64,000 nt of DNA from SpSt-333 sp964371615 (lineage in GTDB: Bacteria; Bacteroidota; Ignavibacteria; UBA10030; UBA8401): positions 186,001 through 250,000 of the forward strand of contig CAYJMS010000005.1 in the NCBI GenBank assembly GCA_964371615.1, read 5' to 3'. This document shows positions 53,741-62,607 of the stretch, piece after piece. Numbering within the stretch: the stretch's first letter is position 1; the number at the start of each line of letters is the position of its first letter. The notes under the pieces are model-generated. The model was given only the letters and a program-made list of their open reading frames with translations, searched no databases and was not told the DNA's origin. Both the position numbers and the translations under genes were made by a program.

Positions 53741-55486
53741 ATGGACAAAACGCAGATCGCTGATATCCTTGATGAAATCGGAACCTTACTTGAGTTACGA
53801 GGGGAAAATCCCTTTAAAGTGAGAGCGTTTCAAAATGCCTCCCGCGTTTTAAGCGGTGTGTCGGAAGATATCGAAGCGCTGGTGAAGCAGGGTCAGATCC
53901 GGTCAATCAAGGGAATCGGCGAAGGAATTGCAAAAGTGATTACCGAATTAATTCTTCACGGCCGGTCCTCCGATCATGACGGTTTGAGAAAAGGATTTCC
54001 GCCGGGTATTTTTGATATGATGAAGATCCAGGGTATGGGGCCTAAAAAAGTATCACTGTTGTATAAGAAAATGAAAATCTCGTCGATAGACGAGTTGGAA
54101 AAAGCGGCAAAAAAAGGACAGTTGGGGAAATTAGACGGCTTCGGAAAAAAATCCGAAGAGAATATACTCCTCGGCATCGAACAGATGCGAAAGCACGCTT
54201 CCAAATTCCTTGTCAATGTTGCCGAATCATCTGCTGAATCCATATTTAAATCTGTTAAATCTCTTAAAGGAATAATTCGCGCAGAATTAGCCGGCAGTCT
54301 CCGCCGCCGGAAGGAAATAATCGGCGACATTGACATTGTCGTCAGCGCCCGGAAAAAAGATGCCCCAAATATTATCGCATCATTCGTATCTCACGAAAGT
54401 GTGGAACGGGTAACCGGAAAAGGGGATACGAAGTCCAGTGTGGTATTAAAAACAGGCATACAGTGCGATCTTCGAATCGTCGAGGATGCGGAATTCCCGT
54501 TCACGTTAAATTATTTCACCGGAAGCAAGGAACATAATCTCCGCATTCGCTCTCTGGCCCGTGAACGGGGTTGGAGTTTGAACGAATACGGTTTCTCGGA
54601 AATAGATACCGAAAAAAAACAAACCAAGGCCAAAAAAATTGTTACCTGTAAAACTGAAAAGGATATCTATTCGGCAGTCGGTTTGGAGTATGTAGAACCG
54701 GAACTGCGGGAATATTTGGGTGAAATCGAGGCAGCACAATCAGGAAAACTTCCTTCTTTGGTCACCTATGATGACATCCGTGGCACTTTTCATTGTCATA
54801 CAAATTACAGTGACGGAAAGAATACCCTTGATGAAATGGCAGCAAGCGCCCAAAAACTCGGCTGGGAATATCTCGGTATAGCCGATCATAGTAAAGTTGC
54901 ATCATATGCCAATGGACTCACCGAAGACCGGGTTAAAAAGCAGCATAAAGAGATCGATGGACTAAACGAAAAATTTAGCAAATTTCGCCTATTCAAAGGT
55001 TGCGAAGTGGATATTCTCACTAATGGAGATTTAGACTTTAATGACAAAACATTAGCAACATTTGATTATGTCGTTGCATCGGTTCATAGCAATTTTAAAT
55101 TGAACGAGTCCGATATGACAAAACGGATTATCAAGGCACTCAAGAACAAGTATGTTACTATGCTTGGACATCTCACAGGCCGATTATTGCTTGAAAGAGA
55201 GGGCTATTCATTAAACCAAAGTGAAATTATTAAGGCAGCATCTGATTACGGTAAAATAATAGAAATCAATGCCCATCCAAGGAGACTGGATCTTGATTGG
55301 AGGATGGTGAAATTCGCAGTACAGAAAGGTGTTCTTATTTCAATCAATCCTGATTCACATATAGCAACGGGATTATCAGATGTAAAATACGGGGTAGGAA
55401 TTGCCAGGAAAGGGTGGTGTGAAAAAAAGGATATATTGAATACAAGGACAACAAAGCAAATCGATAATTACCTTAGAAAACTATAG
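53741..55486 (+). CDS. polX: DNA polymerase/3'-5' exonuclease PolX
   Basis: 581 residues from ATG 53741, four bases after trpG; the upstream frame overlaps trpG and is excluded. An N-terminal helix-hairpin-helix part (IKGIGEGIAKVI, IQGMGPKKV) is followed by the Pol-beta nucleotidyltransferase core (LAGSLRRRKEIIGDIDIVV, about 183-200), then a C-terminal PHP phosphoesterase domain (GTFHCHTNYSDG, about 348; GIADHSK; DILTNGDL; INAHPRRLDLDW). It fills short gaps in base-excision repair and trims 3' ends. It is the last gene of the long plus-strand run. Confidence 0.95.
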   Translation: MDKTQIADILDEIGTLLELRGENPFKVRAFQNASRVLSGVSEDIEALVKQGQIRSIKGIGEGIAKVITELILHGRSSDHDGLRKGFPPGIFDMMKIQGMGPKKVSLLYKKMKISSIDELEKAAKKGQLGKLDGFGKKSEENILLGIEQMRKHASKFLVNVAESSAESIFKSVKSLKGIIRAELAGSLRRRKEIIGDIDIVVSARKKDAPNIIASFVSHESVERVTGKGDTKSSVVLKTGIQCDLRIVEDAEFPFTLNYFTGSKEHNLRIRSLARERGWSLNEYGFSEIDTEKKQTKAKKIVTCKTEKDIYSAVGLEYVEPELREYLGEIEAAQSGKLPSLVTYDDIRGTFHCHTNYSDGKNTLDEMAASAQKLGWEYLGIADHSKVASYANGLTEDRVKKQHKEIDGLNEKFSKFRLFKGCEVDILTNGDLDFNDKTLATFDYVVASVHSNFKLNESDMTKRIIKALKNKYVTMLGHLTGRLLLEREGYSLNQSEIIKAASDYGKIIEINAHPRRLDLDWRMVKFAVQKGVLISINPDSHIATGLSDVKYGVGIARKGWCEKKDILNTRTTKQIDNYLRKL

Positions 55487-55562
55487 GTTATTTTACGATA
55501 GATATAACTTAACATAATACATATTATATCCACTATTCAGTGTCTCTAAAATAATAATTCCC

Positions 55563-56390
55563 TTAGAAATCAATCTCACCGGTAAATGTTGTTACTGCAC
55601 TTCCTTTTAAGAAAACATCGACTACCTCGTTTCCATTTCTGGTAAACGTTACTTCCAAAGTTTCATTGCTCAATACTTCGACGATTATGGGACTTGTGAT
55701 TCCATATCTCTCTGCACCAAGAATTGCACTTGCCACTGATCCGGTCCCGCAAGCCAAAGTTTCCGCTTCAACACCACGTTCATATGTCCTTATTTTGATA
55801 TGGTTAGCAGCTGATCGTTCCACAAAGTTTACATTGGTACCTAGCGGCTTATAAACTGCATGGAAACGGATCTCCCGTCCAATTTCTTGCACCACCTTTG
55901 TTGTTAAAGGCTTCAGGTTAGGATTATCTTCCATAAACAACACACAATGGTCGGTTCCCGTATTTATATAATTGGCTATCACTGAACAATCTGATAAGAC
56001 AATTTTTTGATTGTTTTTAATATTGTATGGATTTTTCATCCTTAATCGGTATTCATCTCTGTTTATTCTATTTGCGTTATAAATATGTCCAAATCCCTCA
56101 AAAGCGAAGACTTCGGTCTTGACTGCACCTATATCATAGGCAAATTTTGATAGACATCGGCCGCCATTACCACACATTCCGGCATTCGATCCGTCTGCAT
56201 TGTTGTATTTCATCTCAAAATCAGCGCTTTTACTATTTTCCAGTAATAGGACCCCATCGGCACCAATTCCAAATCTACGGTCGCATACTTTTATTGAAAA
56301 GGAAGTTGGATCGCTAATGATCCCGGACCGATTATCGACTACAACAAAATCATTACCGGCACCACTCATCTTTGTGAAGTATATTTTCAT
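55563..56390 (-). CDS. dapF: Diaminopimelate epimerase
   Basis: 275 residues from ATG at 56390 (an upstream start would add 15 residues before the conserved KIYFTKMSGAGNDF and run into the tmRNA terminator). The two catalytic cysteines are in GMCGNGGRCL and LACGTGSVASA. It converts LL- to meso-diaminopimelate for lysine and peptidoglycan. It converges with polX. The region between (55487-55562) is AT-rich and has no GC-rich terminator stem. Confidence 0.96.
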   Translation of the reverse strand: MKIYFTKMSGAGNDFVVVDNRSGIISDPTSFSIKVCDRRFGIGADGVLLLENSKSADFEMKYNNADGSNAGMCGNGGRCLSKFAYDIGAVKTEVFAFEGFGHIYNANRINRDEYRLRMKNPYNIKNNQKIVLSDCSVIANYINTGTDHCVLFMEDNPNLKPLTTKVVQEIGREIRFHAVYKPLGTNVNFVERSAANHIKIRTYERGVEAETLACGTGSVASAILGAERYGITSPIIVEVLSNETLEVTFTRNGNEVVDVFLKGSAVTTFTGEIDF

Positions 56391-56410
56391 ATAATAGGGT
56401 TGAAATAAAG

Positions 56411-56435
56411 TTGCCAAGTCATTGAGACTTGGCAA
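56411..56435 (-). terminator. Hairpin downstream of tmRNA
   Basis: TTGCCAAGTC (56411-56420) and GACTTGGCAA (56426-56435) form a perfect 10-bp stem with a 5-base loop. On the minus strand it lies about 28 bases after the tmRNA 3' end and is followed by CTTTATTTC, a weak U-tract. It likely ends tmRNA transcripts before dapF. Confidence 0.6.
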
Positions 56436-56462
56436 GATAACGTGATTAATTCATTAATTTTG

Positions 56463-56820
56463 TGGAGGTGCGGGGATTCGAACCCCGGTCCGAAGCAAAA
56501 ACCAGTAAACCTTCTACATACATAGTTCAGCAGAAAACCTTAATTTCGGACTCTCGGCTGAACTCAAAACATCCGAAACGCAGTCAAGGATTTTTTGTCT
56601 CACCAATGCTACCTCAACCGAACAATGGCCATCCTGACAATGTCGACGCCGTTACAAACCCGTCAGGAGAGGTCTGTATTGGCGCTCGTGGCTAATTAAG
56701 CGGCGAGTGCGTAACCGTAGTTATCTGCATTTATTGTTTTGCCCTGAGATTTGCGTGCATTAGGCGCGCACGGTATGCTGATCTACCCATTCTCTACCCC
56801 GTCGAAACCATGTCACCCCC
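56463..56820 (-). ncRNA. ssrA: tmRNA
   Basis: 358 nt. The tRNA-like ends pair as GGGGGTG (5' end, 56820-56814) with CACCTCC (56470-56464), with discriminator at 56463. The 5' part has GACATGGTTTCGACGGGG and the 3' part has the T-arm GGGGTTCGAATCCCC. The resume codon GCA starts the tag reading frame GCA GAT AAC TAC GGT TAC GCA CTC GCC GCT TAA, so the tag is ADNYGYALAA. CCA is not encoded. tmRNA with SmpB frees stalled ribosomes and marks the stalled protein for proteolysis. Confidence 0.97.
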
Positions 56821-56832
56821 CTCTCACACTTC

Positions 56833-56861
56833 AAGTTACGTATTATAACTGATACTATCAA
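56833..56861 (-). promoter_or_regulatory. Putative tmRNA promoter
   Basis: On the minus strand TTGATA (56861-56856), 17 bases, TAACTT (56838-56833). It overlaps the last codons of the SirB1-type gene; the tmRNA 5' end lies 12 bases downstream of the -10 element. Confidence 0.4.
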
Positions 56862-57693
56862 TAAATTGTCTGATAGTTTCGATACGCTCCAATTCCTCTT
56901 TCTTTTCGAGGGATAATATGATATTCCGAAGAATCCTTTCGAGGATTTGCATGTTGCTGACAGGTTTAAGGTACTCTTCTGTGTAAGTGAATCCCAGATT
57001 TTTTACCATCGCTTTGCAGTCGTCGATGGTTACAATCTTTCCGGCATTGAAAGGATCGAAATAGACGTTTGTTGACCCAAATGAGAATCGCAATGTAAAA
57101 TGTCCCGGTAAGCCGATACCCCGGATAGGAAGATTTATCCGTTTACCAACAAGCAGATAGATAATACTGAGTGATATCGGTATACCGGTCTTGCTGTCCA
57201 CTACCTTATTGATATAATGATTTTGCTCGTTGTAATAATCATGTTTGTTGCCGGTAAATCCTTTTTCTTCGGCAAAGAATGCGATCATTCTTCGCATTAT
57301 TTCGGTGTGATCTCCCACCGAACTGAGTTTTTCTTTCAATTCAGCCGCATAGTCGTTTAAAAGCAATGTATAATAGTTCACATCAAGTCCGACGTAACGT
57401 TGTTTAGCAATCAGGAATACTCCTTCTTCAAGATCGAAATCGCCGGAGGGCTCCTTTTTTAAGTTGCGAAACTGGTCTTTGTACACATTCCGAATTATGG
57501 TCTCACGGATCAGAGTGATGCGTTTGGACGCAATCGATTCGTTTTCCGCGACGTCGGGTAGGAAGGGAAGAATGGATTCATGATGGTGCAGCAATCGATC
57601 GCGCGCAGCCGTATAAATTCGCTCATCGTCATCGTCAAGCAGTTTAATGAGAGATCGGATTTCTGAAACATCCTTATCGGATTGTTCGGTCAT
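56836..57693 (-). CDS. SirB1/transglutaminase-like family protein
   Basis: 285 residues. The central segment VVDSKTGIPISLSIIYLLVGKRINLPIRGIGLPGHFTLRF matches the SirB1-type transglutaminase-like (Transglut_core2) family, with VYFDPFNAGKIVT after it. The usual catalytic Cys is replaced by Ser in this family, so enzyme activity is uncertain. The N-terminal 90 residues are helical with HEAT-like character. It overlaps the LOG gene by four bases. The role is unknown; homologs sit near translation or stress genes in other bacteria. Confidence 0.85.
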   Translation of the reverse strand: MTEQSDKDVSEIRSLIKLLDDDDERIYTAARDRLLHHHESILPFLPDVAENESIASKRITLIRETIIRNVYKDQFRNLKKEPSGDFDLEEGVFLIAKQRYVGLDVNYYTLLLNDYAAELKEKLSSVGDHTEIMRRMIAFFAEEKGFTGNKHDYYNEQNHYINKVVDSKTGIPISLSIIYLLVGKRINLPIRGIGLPGHFTLRFSFGSTNVYFDPFNAGKIVTIDDCKAMVKNLGFTYTEEYLKPVSNMQILERILRNIILSLEKKEELERIETIRQFIDSISYNT

Positions 57694-58526
57694 CGATATT
57701 CCGGATAATTTTCTTCTATTGATGATTTTAAAATCTCGAATGCTTCTTTCGGGCTGTCGGCGAATTTGAACAGATCGAGATCATCATGATTGATCATCCC
57801 ATATTTGACCAATGCATTGAAATCAATGATCTTTGTCCAAAACGATTTTCCGAACAGAATAACAGTCATCTTCTTTCCCACTTTCTTCGTTTGCAACAGA
57901 GTCAACAATTCAAAAAACTCGTCGAGCGTTCCAAACCCACCGGGGAATGCCACCAGCGCCTTTGCAAGATACATAAACCATAACTTCCGCATAAAAAAGT
58001 AATGGAATTCAAAATTAAATTTCGGTGTGATAAATTGATTTGGATATTGCTCAAACGGCAAACTGATGTTCAATCCGATGGAATCACCTTTGGCGAGAAG
58101 CGCTCCTTTATTGGCCGCCTCCATGATGCCCGGGCCACCGCCGGAACAGACGAGCAATCTGTTCTTGTGTTTGAGCCGTTTCGCCCACACCGTAATGAGT
58201 CTCGACAATTCTGCTGCATCTTCATAATACCGGGACATTTCGACTGCGATTTCCGCCTGCAACAATTCCTGTTGATATTTTTTTGTATGTACTTTCTTTC
58301 CGGTTCCATTTTTTGCAAGCATTCTGAGATTTTTAATAGCCTCCTTGCGAGGTCGAATTCGTGCCGAACCGAAAAATACGATCGTATCCTTTACATTAAA
58401 ATAATTGAACCGGCTTAATGGCTCAAGAAATTCGGAGAGGATTCGCAACGGCCGGGCATCTTTACTTCCGAGGAATCCCGGATTTTTATACGCTTTCGGT
58501 GCTTTTAATAATTTCTTGATTTTCAT
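57690..58526 (-). CDS. LOG-family protein (TIGR00730-like)
   Basis: 278 residues. A Rossmann-like fold with the phosphate and nucleotide motifs SGGGPGIMEAANKGA and FPGGFGTLDEFFELLTLLQTKK is diagnostic of the LOG/lysine-decarboxylase-like family. Members hydrolyse nucleoside 5'-monophosphates to base and ribose 5-phosphate, with cytokinin nucleotides as known substrates. It starts with TAATG coupling to the reductase gene. Confidence 0.9.
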   Translation of the reverse strand: MKIKKLLKAPKAYKNPGFLGSKDARPLRILSEFLEPLSRFNYFNVKDTIVFFGSARIRPRKEAIKNLRMLAKNGTGKKVHTKKYQQELLQAEIAVEMSRYYEDAAELSRLITVWAKRLKHKNRLLVCSGGGPGIMEAANKGALLAKGDSIGLNISLPFEQYPNQFITPKFNFEFHYFFMRKLWFMYLAKALVAFPGGFGTLDEFFELLTLLQTKKVGKKMTVILFGKSFWTKIIDFNALVKYGMINHDDLDLFKFADSPKEAFEILKSSIEENYPEYR

Positions 58527-59020
58527 TAGTTGCGTTTAATCCTTTCAGTGTGTACTGCGACGATTTCTTCAAGGTACCGTTGATCGATGGTATCAAAACA
58601 ATGTAATGCATAACTGTCGACATCGAGGACACCGACCGGACGGCCATGGTGACGCACAGGAATTACGATTTCAGACCTTGTCCCGCCGTCACAATAGATG
58701 TGACCGGGAAAGTGTTCGACATCGGGCACAATAATCGTTTCATTCCGTTGAAATGCCGCCCCGCAGACACCTCTTCCGGCGCCAATTCGGGTGCAGGCGA
58801 CCTTTCCTTGGAATGGGCCCAGCACAAGCTCGCCTGACGAATCCTCATGAAGATAGAATCCAACCCAGGAAAATTCTGCAAATGTCTGTTTTAATGCAGC
58901 TGTAATATTTGCCATATTCGCTATCGGATCGGATTCATCGCCTACCAACGAATGGATTTGCGGCATTAACTCACGGTACCGATCTTCTTTTGTCACGGTA
59001 GACGTTCTAATTTCTTCCAT
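58526..59020 (-). CDS. msrC: Free methionine-(R)-sulfoxide reductase (GAF-type)
   Basis: 164 residues from ATG at 59020, with GGGGAG upstream (the longer frame further overlaps ygfZ). GAF fold: SWVGFYLHEDSSGELVLGPFQGKVACTRIGAGRGVCGAAF and HIYCDGGTRSEIVIPV. Cys76, Cys86 and Cys110 keep the 10 and 24-residue spacing of E. coli Cys84, Cys94 and Cys118, so it should reduce free methionine-R-sulfoxide. Overlaps the end of ygfZ by 14 bases. Confidence 0.92.
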   Translation of the reverse strand: MEEIRTSTVTKEDRYRELMPQIHSLVGDESDPIANMANITAALKQTFAEFSWVGFYLHEDSSGELVLGPFQGKVACTRIGAGRGVCGAAFQRNETIIVPDVEHFPGHIYCDGGTRSEIVIPVRHHGRPVGVLDVDSYALHCFDTIDQRYLEEIVAVHTERIKRN

Positions 59021-59867
59021 GTCTCCCCTTTCGAACGATCGGCTCGAGGACAATTTCACGGTTATCACCCTTCAACGTTACGGTATTGTGTCGCTCCGGA
59101 TCTTTTGTTTTGATTACCGCAAGTCCCGTTCGGACGGTACCATTATTGATTACACTGGTGATTTTCCCAATCGCCATACCTGTATTGTCGGCGAGCATTT
59201 CTTGTTCATTGACATTAAATGGAGTGGAAAAACGATAAAGCGCACGTTGAACTTTTTTATAAGTATCCAACCGGGCAATAATTTCCTGACCGATATAACA
59301 TCCTTTTGAAAAATTGATCCAGTCCCGGAGATGCAACTCGAGTGGATTGTAATCCTCTACCAGTTCTTTTCCGGCAAGTGGAATGCCGTTGTGTACTCTC
59401 CATAAATCATACTGCGGAGGAATTGAGTTCTGTTCCTGAGGAGGATTCATTTTAAAATCGAAATGGACAGGAAATGAAAAATAATCGGCGGCATATCCCT
59501 GGCTTTTGCCATGATCCGTAAAATGAACTGCAATCGTATGTCTACCGGTAATATTCGTCAGCACAAGATCTTCCATGATGATGTACCGATTCAACCAGTG
59601 AATAATCTCTTCCGCCTTGTCCTTACTGACTGCCATCACGAGGAAATCTTTTTTATGAATCACCCATACGGCGTCTATTATCCTACCTTTATCGGTGATG
59701 AACAAAGTATTTTGAATGCTCCCTGCGGAAAAACGTGAAAAATCATTGGTGCTCATGCGTTGAAGAAAATCTACGGCGTCCCCCCCGCGCATTTCGATGA
59801 GGTCGAATGGAAATGCGTTTATCACCTCAAATGGAATACTGATATCTGCGTCGTTCACCAATGGCAT
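59007..59867 (-). CDS. ygfZ: Folate-binding protein YgfZ/GcvT-like
   Basis: 286 residues from ATG at 59867; the upstream extension overlaps purL and is excluded. The family signature KGCYIGQE is at residues 188-195, and the fold is like GcvT. YgfZ uses folate to support assembly or repair of Fe-S clusters in certain enzymes. PurL lies two bases upstream and the reductase gene overlaps its end. Confidence 0.92.
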   Translation of the reverse strand: MPLVNDADISIPFEVINAFPFDLIEMRGGDAVDFLQRMSTNDFSRFSAGSIQNTLFITDKGRIIDAVWVIHKKDFLVMAVSKDKAEEIIHWLNRYIIMEDLVLTNITGRHTIAVHFTDHGKSQGYAADYFSFPVHFDFKMNPPQEQNSIPPQYDLWRVHNGIPLAGKELVEDYNPLELHLRDWINFSKGCYIGQEIIARLDTYKKVQRALYRFSTPFNVNEQEMLADNTGMAIGKITSVINNGTVRTGLAVIKTKDPERHNTVTLKGDNREIVLEPIVRKGRHGRN

Positions 59868-59869
59868 TG

Positions 59870-62107
59870 TCAAGTATTGTAAATTTTTCGATGAAGTGCA
59901 TTGGAATACAAATCGTTGACTTTTGTCAAATCGACAGAGAATTCGTTGTTGATTTTCAAAACAGGCTCTGCTACTACGGTCCCGAGTTTTGACACCGGCA
60001 CGTGATGGTTTCTGCATATCGCAATGATCGTGCCGACCTGTGATTCATCCGCCGTGATAATGATCCTTGATTGATCTTCACCAAATAAAACGGCATGCAA
60101 TGGCAAATCATGGAGTTCAATGGAAAGATCGCACCCCATTAGTTTTCCGCCGATCACACAACTTTCGATCATCGCAATGATCAAACCGCCGTCTGAGATG
60201 TCATGTGCTGACCGAACATATCCATGCTGAATCAGTTCTAACGCGCATGCCTGCAACCGAACTTCGAATTGTAGATCGAAATATGGCGCATCGCCAGCGG
60301 TCTTTCCATATTCCTGTACGAGGAATTCGCTCCCCGAAATATCACCGCGGTTTGTGCCTAGGAGAAATATAGAATCTCCTGCATTCTTGAATTCTGCAGA
60401 AGTGACGTGTGATGCTTTCTCAATAATCCCCAGCATACCGATCGTCGGTGTCGGAAACACTGCCGCTTGCGGACTCTCGTTGTAAAAACTGACGTTTCCG
60501 CCCGTCACCGGCGTATCCAATGCCACACATGCTTCACGCATACCGGCAATGGATTCAACAAACTGCCAGTATACTTCCGGTTTATACGGATTACCAAAAT
60601 TTAAACAGTTGGTAATCGCAATTGGTTTCCCTCCTGTACACACGATATTCCTTCCCGATTCCGCAACCGCAATGGCAGCGCCCTTTCGCGGATTCAGATA
60701 CACATACCTGCTGTTACAATCAGTTTTTACCGCAAGCAATTTATCCGATTTTTTAATCCGTACTACCGCAGCATCGGAACCCGGTGCAAGAACGGTATTT
60801 GTTCGCACCATTGAATCGTACTGTTCATACACCCACCGCTTGCTGGCGATATTCGGTGATTGGACAAGTGTATATACCGATTCCATAAGATTGCGTGGCA
60901 CAGGCAATGACTGTACGTCGAATGTTCGGGTCTGTTTCAGATACTCCGGTTCTTTTGTTTCCCGAATATAGACTGGGGCTCCCCCTCCCAATACACAGGT
61001 TTCTGCCGGAACCATCGCTTTTTGTTCCCCTTGATGATACACGGTCACCATCCCATCGTCAGTGACCGTGCCGATTGTTACGCAATGCAGATCCCATTTT
61101 TCAAAAATGTTTTTAATTTTTGTCTCATGCTTCGGTTCAGCGACAATAAGCATACGTTCCTGGGATTCGGAAAGCATAATCTCGTACGCCGACATATGTG
61201 TTTCCCGCGTCGGGACCAGATCGAGATTTATGTGCATGCCGCTTTTTCCTTTTGCACTCATTTCGGTGGTAGAACACGTTATCCCTGCAGCACCCATATC
61301 CTGTATTCCAACAATCAGACCCTCGCGAATAACTTCCAGCGTTGCTTCCAGAAGCAATTTTTCAGTAAAGGGGTCTCCCACCTGGACAGAAGGCCTTTTG
61401 GATTCTGATGCTTCCGAGATCTCTTCTGATGCAAATGTAGCACCATGAATACCGTCCCGTCCGGTAGCCGACCCGACGATCATAATGATATTCCCCTTCC
61501 CACGTGAAATTGCCGATGCGACATTGCCGTGTTCAACTACACCCACAGACATCGCATTGACTAAAGGATTTGTTTGATAACACGGATCAAAGAATACTTC
61601 GCCAGCAACTGTCGGCACTCCGAAACTATTGCCGTAATCACCGATTCCTTTGACTACGCCTTTTAATAAATACCGGGTCTGTTTGTCATCAATATCGCCA
61701 AAACGGAGTGAGTTCAGTGATGCAATAGGTCTTGCTCCCATTGTGAATATGTCACGCATGATACCGCCGACACCTGTCGCGGCACCTTGATACGGTTCCA
61801 CCGCAGACGGATGATTATGACTTTCAATTTTGAACGCCACCGCCAAACCATCCCCGATATCGACCAATCCGGCATTTTCTTCTCCTGCTCCTACCAGTAG
61901 TCGCTTTCCCGTTCGCGGAAGTGTCTTCAATTGAGCGATGGAGTTTTTATAACTGCAATGCTCGCTCCACATCACGGAATAAATTCCCAATTCGGTATAT
62001 GTCGGGGTCCTGCCTAAAATTGACAATACTCTTTCGTATTCATCTTCTGTTAATCCGTGATTGAGAGCAAGGTCTTTGGTGACGGCCGGTTCGTTTATTG
62101 ATTTCAT
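59870..62107 (-). CDS. purL: Phosphoribosylformylglycinamidine synthase subunit PurL
   Basis: 745 residues, the small-type PurL that needs separate PurQ and PurS subunits. Typical blocks: MWSEHCSYKNS, GDGLAVAFKIESHNHPSAVEPYQGAATGVGGI, DMGAAGITCSTTEMS, DISDGGLIIAM. It is the ATP-dependent synthetase for FGAM formation in purine synthesis. Another purine gene, purF, is at 30461. Overlaps the biotin-carrier gene by four bases. Confidence 0.97.
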   Translation of the reverse strand: MKSINEPAVTKDLALNHGLTEDEYERVLSILGRTPTYTELGIYSVMWSEHCSYKNSIAQLKTLPRTGKRLLVGAGEENAGLVDIGDGLAVAFKIESHNHPSAVEPYQGAATGVGGIMRDIFTMGARPIASLNSLRFGDIDDKQTRYLLKGVVKGIGDYGNSFGVPTVAGEVFFDPCYQTNPLVNAMSVGVVEHGNVASAISRGKGNIIMIVGSATGRDGIHGATFASEEISEASESKRPSVQVGDPFTEKLLLEATLEVIREGLIVGIQDMGAAGITCSTTEMSAKGKSGMHINLDLVPTRETHMSAYEIMLSESQERMLIVAEPKHETKIKNIFEKWDLHCVTIGTVTDDGMVTVYHQGEQKAMVPAETCVLGGGAPVYIRETKEPEYLKQTRTFDVQSLPVPRNLMESVYTLVQSPNIASKRWVYEQYDSMVRTNTVLAPGSDAAVVRIKKSDKLLAVKTDCNSRYVYLNPRKGAAIAVAESGRNIVCTGGKPIAITNCLNFGNPYKPEVYWQFVESIAGMREACVALDTPVTGGNVSFYNESPQAAVFPTPTIGMLGIIEKASHVTSAEFKNAGDSIFLLGTNRGDISGSEFLVQEYGKTAGDAPYFDLQFEVRLQACALELIQHGYVRSAHDISDGGLIIAMIESCVIGGKLMGCDLSIELHDLPLHAVLFGEDQSRIIITADESQVGTIIAICRNHHVPVSKLGTVVAEPVLKINNEFSVDLTKVNDLYSNALHRKIYNT

Positions 62108-62607
62108 ACTGTTTCTATGGTAAATAAATGATCGTTCTTTTCAACCGTTTGTTTTTCGATGACATCGAGTGCTATGATTGTACCGCTTTTTTGTGCAGTA
62201 ATCTCATTTTCCATTTTCATTGCTTCTATGATCACAATCCCTGACCCGGCTTCTACATACGTTCCCGCAGTTTTGAGTACTTTTGTCACCAAACCAGGCA
62301 TTGGCGCTACATGGGTGATTTTTGTGGAATGTATCTCTGATTCGAGTTGTAATGTATGTAGTAACTTATCCCTCAGTCGTTCCAGTTTTATTTCAATGAC
62401 GTGATTGTTCACGACCGCAGTGGAAGTACCGTTGATTCGAGTAATAAATACGTGAAACGAAAATCCATTGATAATAACGCTGTATTCTCCATCGGATAAT
62501 TTTCGAATGTCAACGATTTTGTCAGACTGATCCGTGGGAATAATATTTCCATCGTTCTCGTCGAATTCGAACGTATGACCGGCAATATGCACTGTCGATT
62601 TAGTCAT
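62104..62607 (-). CDS. Biotin carboxyl carrier protein of an acyl-CoA carboxylase
   Basis: 167 residues from ATG at 62607, overlapping the carboxylase end by eight bases. The upstream frame is a shadow of the carboxylase gene and is excluded. The C-terminal biotinyl domain (about 95-167) has VAPMPGLVTKVLK and EAMKMENEI, with biotin on Lys131. The N-terminal half (about 1-90) resembles the domain that links carboxylase and carrier parts in propionyl-CoA carboxylase alpha chains. Confidence 0.93.
   Translation of the reverse strand: MTKSTVHIAGHTFEFDENDGNIIPTDQSDKIVDIRKLSDGEYSVIINGFSFHVFITRINGTSTAVVNNHVIEIKLERLRDKLLHTLQLESEIHSTKITHVAPMPGLVTKVLKTAGTYVEAGSGIVIIEAMKMENEITAQKSGTIIALDVIEKQTVEKNDHLFTIETV

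Noticed and set aside
55487..55562. Bidirectional terminator between polX and dapF
   Set aside because: Only an A/T-only 8-bp inverted repeat about 50 bases apart; too weak to call.
56462..56695. 77-residue plus-strand frame next to dapF
   Set aside because: Lies antisense within the tmRNA gene.
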